Positions 1 through 5,720 of a stretch of DNA of 5,720 nt are shown here, piece by piece. Location of the stretch: contig JAERRQ010000192.1 of the NCBI GenBank assembly GCA_016735355.1, positions 1 through 5,720 on the forward strand. The letters run 5' to 3'. The DNA comes from Desulfobacterales bacterium. GTDB lineage: Bacteria; Desulfobacterota; Desulfobacteria; Desulfobacterales; BuS5. The notes below the pieces were generated by a model. The model was given only the letters and a program-made list of their open reading frames with translations, made no database searches and had not been told where the DNA came from. Every line of letters begins with the position of its first letter. Position 1 is the stretch's first letter. The position numbers and the translations under genes were made by a program.

Positions 1-273
1 GGACTCATACCCTGCGACTATGCCGGCTGCTGCGGAAGCGCCGGCCGCAAAGGCCATATTAATATAAGGCACTGCCGGTGATGTTTTAGGCCACAGGCCG
101 ATATAAACATTGGCGCAGCATGCAGGAGATACGATAACAGTCCTCTCACCCAGAGCCTTCAGTGCCCATCTCAAAGCCAGGACAGAGGAACAGCCTGCGC
201 ATGCCGAACTGCCTGCCAAAAACAATTCCGGCTTTGTGCTTTCGATTTTTATTAATTCCTTAACTGAAACCAT
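1..273 (-). CDS. porB: 2-oxoacid:ferredoxin oxidoreductase, beta subunit (partial, C-terminus off the left edge)
   Basis: This is the N-terminal 91 residues of the thiamine diphosphate-binding beta subunit. The frame is open to base 1, so most of the protein lies outside the window. The protein begins MVSVKELIKIES. Residues 22-30 read SSACAGCSS, placing the family's CxxC pair at C25 and C28, which helps ligate the [4Fe-4S] cluster next to the active site. SPACC follows (C52/C53), at the position where PorB proteins have another conserved cysteine. The Ala/Gly-rich stretch at residues 73-88 matches the usual PorB fold before the ThDP motif, and the ThDP-binding GDG motif itself would lie beyond the edge. 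The ATG is 4 bases after the alpha stop codon. A GGAG at 283-286, inside the end of alpha, lies 9 bases upstream, which suggests coupled translation. The substrate is unresolved, and the symbol follows the pyruvate enzyme by convention only. Confidence 0.88.
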   Translation of the reverse strand, partial: MVSVKELIKIESTKPELFLAGSSACAGCSSVLALRWALKALGERTVIVSPACCANVYIGLWPKTSPAVPYINMAFAAGASAAAGIVAGYES

Positions 274-277
274 ACTC

Positions 278-1534
278 CTATGCTCCAATCTTCAGCCCCA
301 TCCATACAGTGCCGTGCTGACATGTTTCATCGGTGGGATATTCATTCTTGTTTTTAATACGCAACAATTTCTCATAGAGTCCGATCTGATCTTCAACTGT
401 CACGTTACGTCCGCCAATTCCCCAAATACACGGAAGAGACTTTACCTTTCGCCTGGCTCTACACAATAAGGACATTACTTCGGTCGATATCGGACCACCT
501 GTGGGATTACCAAAAGCCGTACCCCGGTCTACTACTCCTATCACCTCAACCACGCCATTAAAAAGCTCAAGCAACTCATCAGTTGGAAATGGCCTGATGT
601 ATCTAAGTTTTAATGACCCGACCTTTTGCCCTTTGGCACGCAACTGATCCACAGCAATCTTGTTCTGCTCTGCCAGCGCGCCGTAAGCAATCACCACCAC
701 ATCTGCGTCTTCACAGCAATATAGTTCCACAAGGCCCTTGTAATCTCTGCCAAACTCCGTATTAAAACCCTGAATTGTCTTTTTTATTTTTTCTTTCGAT
801 TTAACCATGGCGTCCTGAATCAGGAAGCGGAAATCAAGATACTCCTGTTCCGGCATGACTAAATTACCATGGGTGATAGGATTGTCAGGGTTCAGATTAA
901 TATGATCCCACCCGGCTTTTGGCGGCGGAGGCAAGAAATCATCAATGATTTTCTGGGAAGGAATTCGCACAGGTTTGCTGGTATGACTCTGAATAAACCC
1001 CCCATAAACAATAAAATAAGGCAAATTAATTTCAGGATTTTCCGCTATTTTATAAGCCATCAGAATCGAATCGAATATCTCCTGATGAGTCGAAGCAAAC
1101 TGTATGATCCAGCCGCAATCCCGTATTGAAAGAATATCGGTATAATCCGCCCAAATATTCCACGGCGGGGCAATGCCCCGGCTGGCAATGGTTGCCACAA
1201 CCGGAAGCCTTGAAGAAGAGACCCAGTGAAGCATCTCTGTCATGTAAAGCAAGCCCTGTCCGGAAGTAGCGGAAAACGACCTGGCGCCTGTCATGGAACT
1301 TCCCACCAGCGCCGCCATAACCGAGTGTTCAGACTCCACACGGATATAATTGGCATCCAGCTCCTTTTTATCAACAAATTCAGACAGTTTTTCCACAACA
1401 GTTGTCTGGGGTGTAATCGGGTATGCGCTTACAACGTTAACCCTGGAGCATTTAGCTCCCCAGGCAGCCGCGTAATTGCCCGACATAATAATTGTCTGTT
1501 CTTTTCCCTGTTCATTTTTCATTTTTTTATTCAT
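278..1534 (-). CDS. porA: 2-oxoacid:ferredoxin oxidoreductase, alpha subunit
   Basis: This 418-residue catalytic subunit of a CoA-acylating 2-oxoacid oxidoreductase is of ordinary length or slightly long for PorA. Residues 38-44 are YPITPQT, the hallmark of the pyrimidine-binding domain. ESEHS (67-71) supplies the glutamate expected to activate ThDP, and SATSGQGL (88-95) is the following conserved turn. ASRG (117-120) and PPWNIWAD (123-130) match the substrate-side region. The C-terminal half (from about residue 270) is the transketolase C-like domain, including LRYIRPFP (310-317), VVDRG (334-338) and GIGGRNVT (372-379). The last 20 or so residues, after LLRIKNKNEYP, form a tail (ETCQHGTVWMG) that I do not recall from typical PorA. 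ATG at 1534 is the longest start. The second Met (residue 5) is a real alternative, because GGAG at 1549-1552 is 14 bases from the first ATG while an AGG sits directly against it. The gene starts 30 bases after the delta stop. Substrate specificity (pyruvate, 2-oxoisovalerate or other) is not settled. Confidence 0.93.
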   Translation of the reverse strand: MNKKMKNEQGKEQTIIMSGNYAAAWGAKCSRVNVVSAYPITPQTTVVEKLSEFVDKKELDANYIRVESEHSVMAALVGSSMTGARSFSATSGQGLLYMTEMLHWVSSSRLPVVATIASRGIAPPWNIWADYTDILSIRDCGWIIQFASTHQEIFDSILMAYKIAENPEINLPYFIVYGGFIQSHTSKPVRIPSQKIIDDFLPPPPKAGWDHINLNPDNPITHGNLVMPEQEYLDFRFLIQDAMVKSKEKIKKTIQGFNTEFGRDYKGLVELYCCEDADVVVIAYGALAEQNKIAVDQLRAKGQKVGSLKLRYIRPFPTDELLELFNGVVEVIGVVDRGTAFGNPTGGPISTEVMSLLCRARRKVKSLPCIWGIGGRNVTVEDQIGLYEKLLRIKNKNEYPTDETCQHGTVWMGLKIGA

Positions 1535-1564
1535 CCTAAATCTATAGTCTCCATTCAGGAATAA

Positions 1565-1876
1565 TTATTGCTTTTCCCGAACCATCTTTAATGCCTCTTT
1601 AGGACATACCGCTACACAGATTCCGCATCCTTTACAATAGGTATAATTAATTTCAGGGATCGAACCCTCTTTATATATCATGACCCCATCCGGACAATAT
1701 AAATAACAGATTCCGCATTTTATGCATACTTCAGCATCCAGTACCGGACGGAATGTTCTCCATTCGCCGGTTGCGCCTATGCTCCCTTTACACGGAACAG
1801 AAACCGGAACAGCCGGTATTTCCCTCCATGAAGAATAACCGGAAGAGGCTGCCGTTTTATTATCTGGTTTTCCCAT
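1565..1876 (-). CDS. porD: 2-oxoacid:ferredoxin oxidoreductase, delta subunit (2x[4Fe-4S] ferredoxin type)
   Basis: This 103-residue electron-transfer subunit has the size expected for PorD. Two typical 8Fe ferredoxin motifs are present: C51-x2-C54-x2-C57-x3-C61-P and C81-x2-C84-x2-C87-x3-C91-P. By family rule, C51/C54/C57 with C91 bind one cluster and C81/C84/C87 with C61 bind the other. The stretch before them, GATGEWRTFRPV (34-45), is the PorD signature that separates it from free ferredoxins. An extra cysteine, C29, lies in the N-terminal extension. It should pass electrons from the alpha/beta active site to soluble ferredoxin in the cytoplasm. The Shine-Dalgarno GGAGG (1889-1893) is 12 bases from the ATG, a little long. 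The gap to the upstream gamma gene is 173 bases and is almost wholly filled by the inverted-repeat element at 1897-2040, whereas alpha follows after 30 bases. Confidence 0.93.
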   Translation of the reverse strand: MGKPDNKTAASSGYSSWREIPAVPVSVPCKGSIGATGEWRTFRPVLDAEVCIKCGICYLYCPDGVMIYKEGSIPEINYTYCKGCGICVAVCPKEALKMVREKQ

Positions 1877-1896
1877 TTCTCAAATATTCCTCCCTG

Positions 1897-1924
1897 CTAT
1901 AGATTTTCAGATAATTAATTTCAC
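1897..1924 (+). repeat. left terminal inverted repeat
   Basis: These 28 bases match the reverse complement of 2013-2040 at 23 positions. The mismatches are at repeat positions 10, 11, 14, 19 and 26. Its outer tip lies one base from the GGGAGGA ribosome binding region of the delta gene (1889-1895). Confidence 0.75.
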
Positions 1925-1947
1925 AAGGATCCACAAGGATCAAGGAT
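1922..1947 (+). repeat. short tandem repeat inside the insertion element
   Basis: CACAAGGATC occurs twice head to tail (1922-1931 and 1932-1941). A third, shortened copy of its AAGGAT core follows at 1942-1947. The cores start at 1925, 1935 and 1942, so the steps are 10 and 7 bases. The repeat begins inside the left terminal repeat and has no counterpart near the right one. Confidence 0.7.
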
Positions 1948-1951
1948 AGGT

Positions 1952-2002
1952 GTAAAAACCTGAGGGAGGCGTACTGGTAGTACGTTGACCGAAGATTTTG
2001 AC
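1952..2002. other. internal imperfect hairpin of the insertion element
   Basis: The core stem is CGTACT (1970-1975) with AGTACG (1979-1984) around the 3-base loop GGT. With no change of register, further pairs form at GG 1964-1965 with CC 1989-1990, and at 1955-1961 with 1993-1999. The last arm has one C/A mismatch on the plus strand that becomes a G-U pair in RNA read from the minus strand, the direction of operon transcription. The structure could form in the gamma-delta message. No T-run follows it directly, so it is not a normal rho-independent terminator. Confidence 0.6.
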
Positions 2003-2012
2003 CGATAACGCA

Positions 2013-2040
2013 GTAAAATTATTTATGTGGCAATCTATAG
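2013..2040 (-). repeat. right terminal inverted repeat
   Basis: This is the inverted partner of 1897-1924, ending in AATCTATAG at 2032-2040. It lies 9 bases beyond the gamma stop codon. Confidence 0.75.
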
Positions 2041-2049
2041 ATACAGTTT

Positions 2050-2637
2050 TTAATATACCCTTATGGTTTTTTCATGTGCCAACTTAATAGATTCAATATT
2101 CTTTTCAGCTTTGGCTTTCCACTTGTTTTTCAGGACTGTTCCTATTGAATCCATCGATACAAGATTAGTGGCTCCGGAAAAGGCGCCCAGAATAGGCACA
2201 TTTACCAGCGGGAGACCCTCAAGTGTCAAATCAAGCCCCATTGCTATGCTGGTTCCGGGAAAAGTATAAAGTTCTATATTTTTGGAAAGACCGCTATTTC
2301 CATTTAAACTTTCAGCGTTCACAATTACTTTGCAATTTTTTTTTGGAATCGCATTGATAATCGGCGGCAATTTTAACATTGCTTCGTCAAACACCAGTAC
2401 CACGTCAGGATTTGTTACAGCGGAAATAGTACGAATATCGTCCTGTGAAATTATTAAAAAGGCCCGGATCGGCGCCCCGCGCCGTTCAGCTCCAATCTGC
2501 GGAACAGACATGACGTCCCTGTATCCGTCTTGAAAAGCCGCTTCAGCAAGGAGCTGACAGGCGGTGATGCCGCCCTGCCCTCCCCGGCTGAAAAAAGTGA
2601 CCTCATTATTGGACAGTTTAGTTTTTTCAATAACCAT
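2050..2637 (-). CDS. porC: 2-oxoacid:ferredoxin oxidoreductase, gamma subunit
   Basis: This 195-residue subunit has the usual length for the single-domain pyruvate/ketoisovalerate oxidoreductase gamma family, the part of the enzyme linked to CoA binding. Family signatures are the Gly-rich FSRGGQGG (16-23), PQIGAERRGAP (46-56), a VFDE segment (82-85), and NVPILGAFSGAT (146-157) near the end. There is no signal peptide or membrane segment, so it acts in the cytoplasm. The start is well supported, because AGGAG at 2645-2649 lies 7 bases before the ATG at 2637. It is the first gene of the operon, below the promoter at 2704-2732, and the delta gene follows after the inserted element. Other names for the same family are vorC, or korC for 2-oxoglutarate enzymes, and the substrate is not fixed by this subunit. 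Confidence 0.92.
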   Translation of the reverse strand: MVIEKTKLSNNEVTFFSRGGQGGITACQLLAEAAFQDGYRDVMSVPQIGAERRGAPIRAFLIISQDDIRTISAVTNPDVVLVFDEAMLKLPPIINAIPKKNCKVIVNAESLNGNSGLSKNIELYTFPGTSIAMGLDLTLEGLPLVNVPILGAFSGATNLVSMDSIGTVLKNKWKAKAEKNIESIKLAHEKTIRVY

Positions 2638-2663
2638 ATAACCTCTCCTATGATTTTATGAGA

Positions 2664-2699
2664 CTCTTTTCGGTATGCTGATCATCAATACCGTAAGAG
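2664..2699. promoter_or_regulatory. compound dyad at the predicted transcription start of the oxidoreductase operon
   Basis: Three nested palindromic parts share almost one centre: CTCTT (2664-2668) with AAGAG (2695-2699), CGGTAT (2671-2676) with ATACCG (2688-2693), and TGATCA at 2679-2684. The dyad begins just downstream of the -10 box and would cover about +1 to +34. It could be a repressor operator or a hairpin at the 5' end of the message. It is not a terminator for glnE, since no T-run follows on the minus strand. The regulator is unknown. Confidence 0.5.
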
Positions 2700-2703
2700 A
2701 GTA

Positions 2704-2732
2704 AACATAGCATTTCACTCATAATATGTCAA
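2704..2732 (-). promoter_or_regulatory. sigma70-type promoter for the oxidoreductase operon
   Basis: Read on the minus strand, a perfect TTGACA -35 box (2727-2732) is followed by exactly 17 bases and a TATGTT -10 box (2704-2709, 4 of 6 consensus). A TGC extension stands directly upstream of the -10 box (TG at 2711-2712). The start point is predicted near 2697, giving a leader of about 60 bases before the gamma ATG. It lies in the spacer after the glnE stop, so the operon is probably transcribed on its own. Confidence 0.65.
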
Positions 2733-2759
2733 AATAATATTTACTTCGTTACGGGAGAC

Positions 2760-5630
2760 CTATAAATACTCATCCCATATCTTTTTAACTTGCATGCCAA
2801 GTCTTTGAAAGCGGCCTTCCATCACATTGGCCGCTTTTTCCTGGAGATTGAGCCTGTGGACTTCCGCCCTGTATGTTATATATGTTTTTTTAAGAAAATC
2901 CGCTTTCTCTTTTTTCAGAATTTTCGCTTCAGCGAGTGAATCGAGCTGGCGGATGTTATCGGACCATTTTACCAGTTCAATATGTCTGTGAGCATTTAAA
3001 AGCACCAAATACTGAACCAGAAATTCGATATCGACCATTCCTCCGATACCCTGCTTTATGTTAAAATATTCTGAATCAGGTTTTCCGTGTTCTTTGCGCA
3101 TCCGGCCACGCATTGATCTGATCTCTTCCTGCAACGTTGACTTGTCGCGGGGGATGGAAAGGATCTCGCGCCTTATTTGTTCAAAACAGGCCGTGATCAT
3201 ATTATCGCCGCAAATTGCCCTGGAACGTACAAGCGCCTGGTGCTCCCAGGTCCAGGCTGTTTCAATCTGGTAATTCCTGAAAGAATCCACATTACTTACA
3301 AGAATACCGGCGCTGCCGCTTGGACGGAGTCGCATGTCAATTTCATATAATTTTCCGGCAGGAGTATGGATAGTTAAAAAATGAAGAATGCGCTGTCCAA
3401 GCCTGGCATAAAACTGGGCACTGTCTAAAGGCCGGATGTCAATCCCCTCCGTTTCAGCTTCTGTTCCGGCATGAAGAAATATCAGGTCAAGATCGGATCC
3501 ATAGCCCAGCTCAAGGCCTCCCAGTTTACCATAGGCTATAATAGCAAAACCGGTTTCACATATAGAGCCGTCCAAAATGGATTTGGGGATCCCGTGTTTA
3601 TCGATCATGTAACTCCATGAAAGATTCAAAACCTTTTCCAGTACGGTTTCAGCGATATATGATAGATAATCGCTGACTTTCATAAGCGGAAAGGCTCCAG
3701 AAATGTCGGCTGCCGCGACACGAAGTGTATTCACCTGTTTGAAAACGGCAAGTTCTTCCATTTGCAATTCAAGATCATCATTCGGAATTCTCTCAAAACG
3801 CCGAATAATAAGTTTTTCAAGTTCCTGCTTTTCGGGTGGCATGTATAGTGTGCGGGCATCAATAAGTTCATCAAGAAGTACGGGATGGCGCGTCAGAAAA
3901 GAAATAATCCAGGGACTCTCCCGGGAAAGTTTAATGAGATGGGTCAACACATCCGGGTTTTCCAGCAAAAGGGCTATATAGCAGGTGCGCCGTTCAATTG
4001 TTTTTATAAGGTCGACAATCCGTTTTAATGTAATTTCAGGCTGTTTTGAAAGCCCTGCTTTTTTTATAACAATCGGCATCAGCCTGTCCAGTCGCTCACG
4101 TCCTTCCAGGCTCAAGGCGCGGGTTGCCACATCATTACGCAGATAAGCCAAAAGGTTATATATTGACTCCGGATCATTAAAACCCCGATCGCCGAGAATC
4201 TGTTCCGCAAGCCCCTTTTCTTCAATGCCCTGCCAGACATCGTCAAGTTCCATGTTGGGGCTGCTGCTTCGGTTTTCATCATCTTCAAATACCAGCAGTT
4301 CATTAAAATGAGAGTGAACATTATTCAAATGTTTTTCAAGAATAATTAAACAGGATTCCCAATTTTTATAACCCATTGACAAAGCAAGGCGTATCCTGCC
4401 GATATCATCGGAAGGGAGATTGTGGTTTTGCCGGTCATCGAACTCCTGGATACGATGCTCTGTGTTTCTTAAAAAAACATAAGCCCCTGTCAATTCGTCA
4501 TATACTTTTTTAGGGATGCAGCCTTCAGAAAATAGAATAGAAAGAATTTTCAGAATAGACCGCTCACGCAGAATAGGCTCAACACCGCCCCTGATGAGTT
4601 GAAATATCTGCCCGAAGAATTCTATTTCACGTATTCCGCCAGATCCAAGCTTTATATTCTCATGCAAGCCCTTTCTCTCGACTTCACGGGAAATTTTATA
4701 TTTCATCTCCCTGAGGGCGTCGTATACTCCATAATCTAGATACCTGCGATAGATAAAAGGGGATAATATTCCCAACAGCTCCTTCCCGCCACTGAAATCA
4801 CCAGCAACAACCCTTGCTTTGATTAACGCATAGCGCTCCCATTCACGCCCCTGCCTCTGGTAATACTCCTCCATGGCGCTGAAGCTCATAACCAGGGGAC
4901 CATTTTCGCCAAAAGGCCTCAGCCGCATGTCGACCCTGAAAACAATTCCTTCTGGTGTTGTTCCGCCAAAGATTTTAAGGAAGCTACGGCATAACTTTGT
5001 AAAAAATTCTTCATTGCTTATGGACCGTGGACCCTGAATAGTCTCACCTGTTTCCGGGTAAGCAAAAATCAAATCTATATCTGACGAAAAATTAAGTTCA
5101 CGGCCTCCCAGTTTGCCCATCCCCAGCACCACGATATTCTGAGGCGAATCGTCAAGAGATGCCGGGATTCCGTATTTGCCGCATTGCAGCTTATAAAGCC
5201 TGGAAAAAGTCAAATCAATACATGCGTCTGCAAACGATGTGAGGTCGGACATGGTTGTAAACAAATCAGCCCTTCCGGCAAGATCCCGCCAGGCTATTCT
5301 GATCATTTCACGGGTCCGGCGTTTACGCAGAATTGTTCCGAGCCCTTCTTCATCATACGCATTACGAATATCATCCCTCAGCCTTATAGAATATTCATCG
5401 CCTGGATATTCCCTGTAAAGGTCACCGCTGCTGAACAGATCATTAAGTAAATCAGGGGATCTGAGCAAATTTTTTTGAACAAACCGGCTGAAAGCACTAA
5501 CCTTTTTTAACTCCTCCAGAAAAGCAGAATCATCCGGCAGAGCAATATTCAATGAATCAGCCGCGCTTATAAATTCTTTAAACCCGTTATCCAAGTCTTC
5601 AATGCTGTATTCCCGCAAATTCAGTTCCAT
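2760..5630 (-). CDS. glnE: bifunctional glutamine synthetase adenylyltransferase / adenylyl-removing enzyme
   Basis: This 956-residue protein is full length for GlnE (about 950 in enteric bacteria). It attaches AMP to a tyrosine of glutamine synthetase when nitrogen is plentiful and removes it by phosphorolysis when nitrogen is short, under the control of PII protein and glutamine. Two nucleotidyltransferase heads are visible. The N-terminal one, expected to be the deadenylylase, has GMGKLGGREL (170-179), SSDID (182-186, D184/D186), VDMRLRPFG (233-241) and SGGIREIEF (330-338). The C-terminal one, expected to be the adenylylase, has AYGKLGGLEL (699-708), GSDLD (711-715, D713/D715), IDMRLRPSG (764-772) and GGMVDIEF (863-870). 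The roughly 450-700 stretch between holds the linker and regulatory helices. All metal-binding aspartates I can place are present. The ATG at 5630 has GGAG at 5641-5644, 10 bases upstream, and AAGG at 5636-5639, 5 bases upstream. Neither glnA nor glnB is in the window. Confidence 0.97.
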   Translation of the reverse strand: MELNLREYSIEDLDNGFKEFISAADSLNIALPDDSAFLEELKKVSAFSRFVQKNLLRSPDLLNDLFSSGDLYREYPGDEYSIRLRDDIRNAYDEEGLGTILRKRRTREMIRIAWRDLAGRADLFTTMSDLTSFADACIDLTFSRLYKLQCGKYGIPASLDDSPQNIVVLGMGKLGGRELNFSSDIDLIFAYPETGETIQGPRSISNEEFFTKLCRSFLKIFGGTTPEGIVFRVDMRLRPFGENGPLVMSFSAMEEYYQRQGREWERYALIKARVVAGDFSGGKELLGILSPFIYRRYLDYGVYDALREMKYKISREVERKGLHENIKLGSGGIREIEFFGQIFQLIRGGVEPILRERSILKILSILFSEGCIPKKVYDELTGAYVFLRNTEHRIQEFDDRQNHNLPSDDIGRIRLALSMGYKNWESCLIILEKHLNNVHSHFNELLVFEDDENRSSSPNMELDDVWQGIEEKGLAEQILGDRGFNDPESIYNLLAYLRNDVATRALSLEGRERLDRLMPIVIKKAGLSKQPEITLKRIVDLIKTIERRTCYIALLLENPDVLTHLIKLSRESPWIISFLTRHPVLLDELIDARTLYMPPEKQELEKLIIRRFERIPNDDLELQMEELAVFKQVNTLRVAAADISGAFPLMKVSDYLSYIAETVLEKVLNLSWSYMIDKHGIPKSILDGSICETGFAIIAYGKLGGLELGYGSDLDLIFLHAGTEAETEGIDIRPLDSAQFYARLGQRILHFLTIHTPAGKLYEIDMRLRPSGSAGILVSNVDSFRNYQIETAWTWEHQALVRSRAICGDNMITACFEQIRREILSIPRDKSTLQEEIRSMRGRMRKEHGKPDSEYFNIKQGIGGMVDIEFLVQYLVLLNAHRHIELVKWSDNIRQLDSLAEAKILKKEKADFLKKTYITYRAEVHRLNLQEKAANVMEGRFQRLGMQVKKIWDEYL

Positions 5631-5670
5631 GAGTACCTTACTCCTGCAATCCTGTCATAAAAAACAAGAA

Positions 5671-5676
5671 ATTATA
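5671..5676 (-). promoter_or_regulatory. candidate -10 box upstream of glnE
   Basis: A perfect TATAAT hexamer on the minus strand lies 40 bases before the glnE ATG. No convincing -35 box stands 16-18 bases upstream, where the sequence is only A/T-rich and lies in the adjacent dyad. The promoter, if real, may need an activator. The surrounding AT-rich sequence makes a chance match possible. Confidence 0.35.
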
Positions 5677-5679
5677 ATG

Positions 5680-5699
5680 AAAATTTAGCTGTAAATTTT
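5680..5699. promoter_or_regulatory. perfect AT-rich dyad upstream of glnE
   Basis: AAAATTTA (5680-5687) and TAAATTTT (5692-5699) are exact inverted copies around a GCTG centre. The dyad lies between the candidate -10 box and its expected -35 position, as an operator would. No T-run follows, so it is unlikely to be a terminator for a gene further right. The binding protein is unknown. Confidence 0.4.
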
Positions 5700-5720
5700 G
5701 TAGGTGATCAATTTGATATC

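Larger units (their letters stand above)
1897..2040. mobile_element. MITE-like non-coding insertion with terminal inverted repeats
   Basis: The ends at 1897-1924 and 2013-2040 are inverted copies of each other, matching at 23 of 28 positions. The outermost 9 bases (CTATAGATT / AATCTATAG) match perfectly. Inside lie a second, separately centred hairpin (1952-2002) and a short tandem repeat (1922-1947). No reading frame of note is present. The element is flanked by only 9 bases to the gamma stop codon and 20 bases to the delta start codon, so it looks inserted into a formerly tight gene junction. CTATAG at both tips is itself a palindrome, so exact ends and target duplication (TA, or the whole hexamer) cannot be decided. 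I infer a miniature inverted-repeat element moved by a transposase encoded elsewhere. An alternative is a dispersed hairpin repeat of the REP/BIME kind or an intercistronic RNA structure. Copies elsewhere in the genome would decide it. Confidence 0.68.

Noticed and set aside
110..469. Plus-strand open frame of 119 codons
   Set aside because: It overlaps the beta and alpha genes in antisense, straddling their junction. It has no recognisable motif, whereas the minus-strand frames carry clear family signatures. It is a shadow frame, as are the other plus-strand frames.
612..645. Sigma54-like TGGCAC sequence on the plus strand
   Set aside because: It lies inside the alpha gene in antisense, with no TTGC element at the required distance, so it is a chance match.
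1897..1950. An outward promoter at the element's left end driving the delta, alpha and beta genes
   Set aside because: On the minus strand, TTGTGA-like and TATAGC-like boxes exist, but their spacing is about 19 bases and both are weak matches. It is too thin to list.
1897..2040. CRISPR repeats or an attachment site
   Set aside because: The repeats are inverted ends plus a very short tandem run, with no regularly spaced units or spacers, and no integrase or tRNA lies nearby.
2638..2759. A rho-independent terminator after glnE
   Set aside because: The only good dyad in the spacer (2664-2699) is followed on the minus strand by TCTCATAAAATC, not a T-run, and it lies downstream of the operon promoter. 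No terminator could be supported.
4112..4321. Minus-strand open frame of 69 codons inside glnE
   Set aside because: It lies in another frame within the intact glnE coding sequence and has no motif or context of its own.
2760..5630. Possible fusion or duplication, because two nucleotidyltransferase cores occur in one protein
   Set aside because: Two related catalytic heads are the normal architecture of GlnE, and the length is normal for the family.

Overview
The window reads almost entirely on the minus strand. It holds five genes: glnE, followed by a four-subunit 2-oxoacid:ferredoxin oxidoreductase operon in the order gamma, delta, alpha, beta. The beta gene is cut off by the left edge. A coenzyme A-dependent, ferredoxin-linked oxidoreductase of this type together with a full-length proteobacterial-style GlnE suggests an anaerobic Gram-negative bacterium of moderate GC. 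A sulfate reducer or relative in the Desulfobacterota (former Deltaproteobacteria) is the best guess. This is inference from gene content and style, since no rRNA or other marker is present.

Layout from right to left, the direction of transcription. Positions 5720-5631 are the glnE leader, with a TATAAT box and a perfect AT-rich 8-bp dyad. Positions 5630-2760 are glnE, the two-headed adenylyltransferase/deadenylase of glutamine synthetase. Positions 2759-2638 are a spacer with a well-formed sigma70-type promoter (TTGACA, 17 bp, extended TATGTT) and a compound dyad covering the predicted transcription start. Positions 2637-2050 encode the gamma subunit. Positions 2049-1877 separate gamma from delta and are almost wholly filled by a 144-bp element with imperfect terminal inverted repeats and an internal hairpin. 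Positions 1876-1565 encode the delta (2x[4Fe-4S] ferredoxin) subunit, 1534-278 the alpha subunit, and 273-1 the N-terminal 91 residues of the beta subunit.

The four oxidoreductase subunits should form one cytoplasmic enzyme. Alpha and beta hold thiamine diphosphate and a proximal iron-sulfur cluster, gamma is taken to contribute the CoA site, and delta carries electrons from the active site to an external ferredoxin. The exact 2-oxoacid (pyruvate, a branched-chain 2-oxoacid or another) cannot be fixed from sequence alone. GlnE belongs to nitrogen control and has no evident functional link to the oxidoreductase. The promoter in the spacer suggests the two are separate units, although no terminator was seen between them.

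The most unusual item is the small non-coding MITE-like insertion inside the operon. It sits 9 bp after the gamma stop codon and ends against the ribosome binding site of delta, so it separates two genes that would otherwise lie about 29 bp apart without damaging either. The genes themselves look intact and ordinary, and I see no new protein system here.
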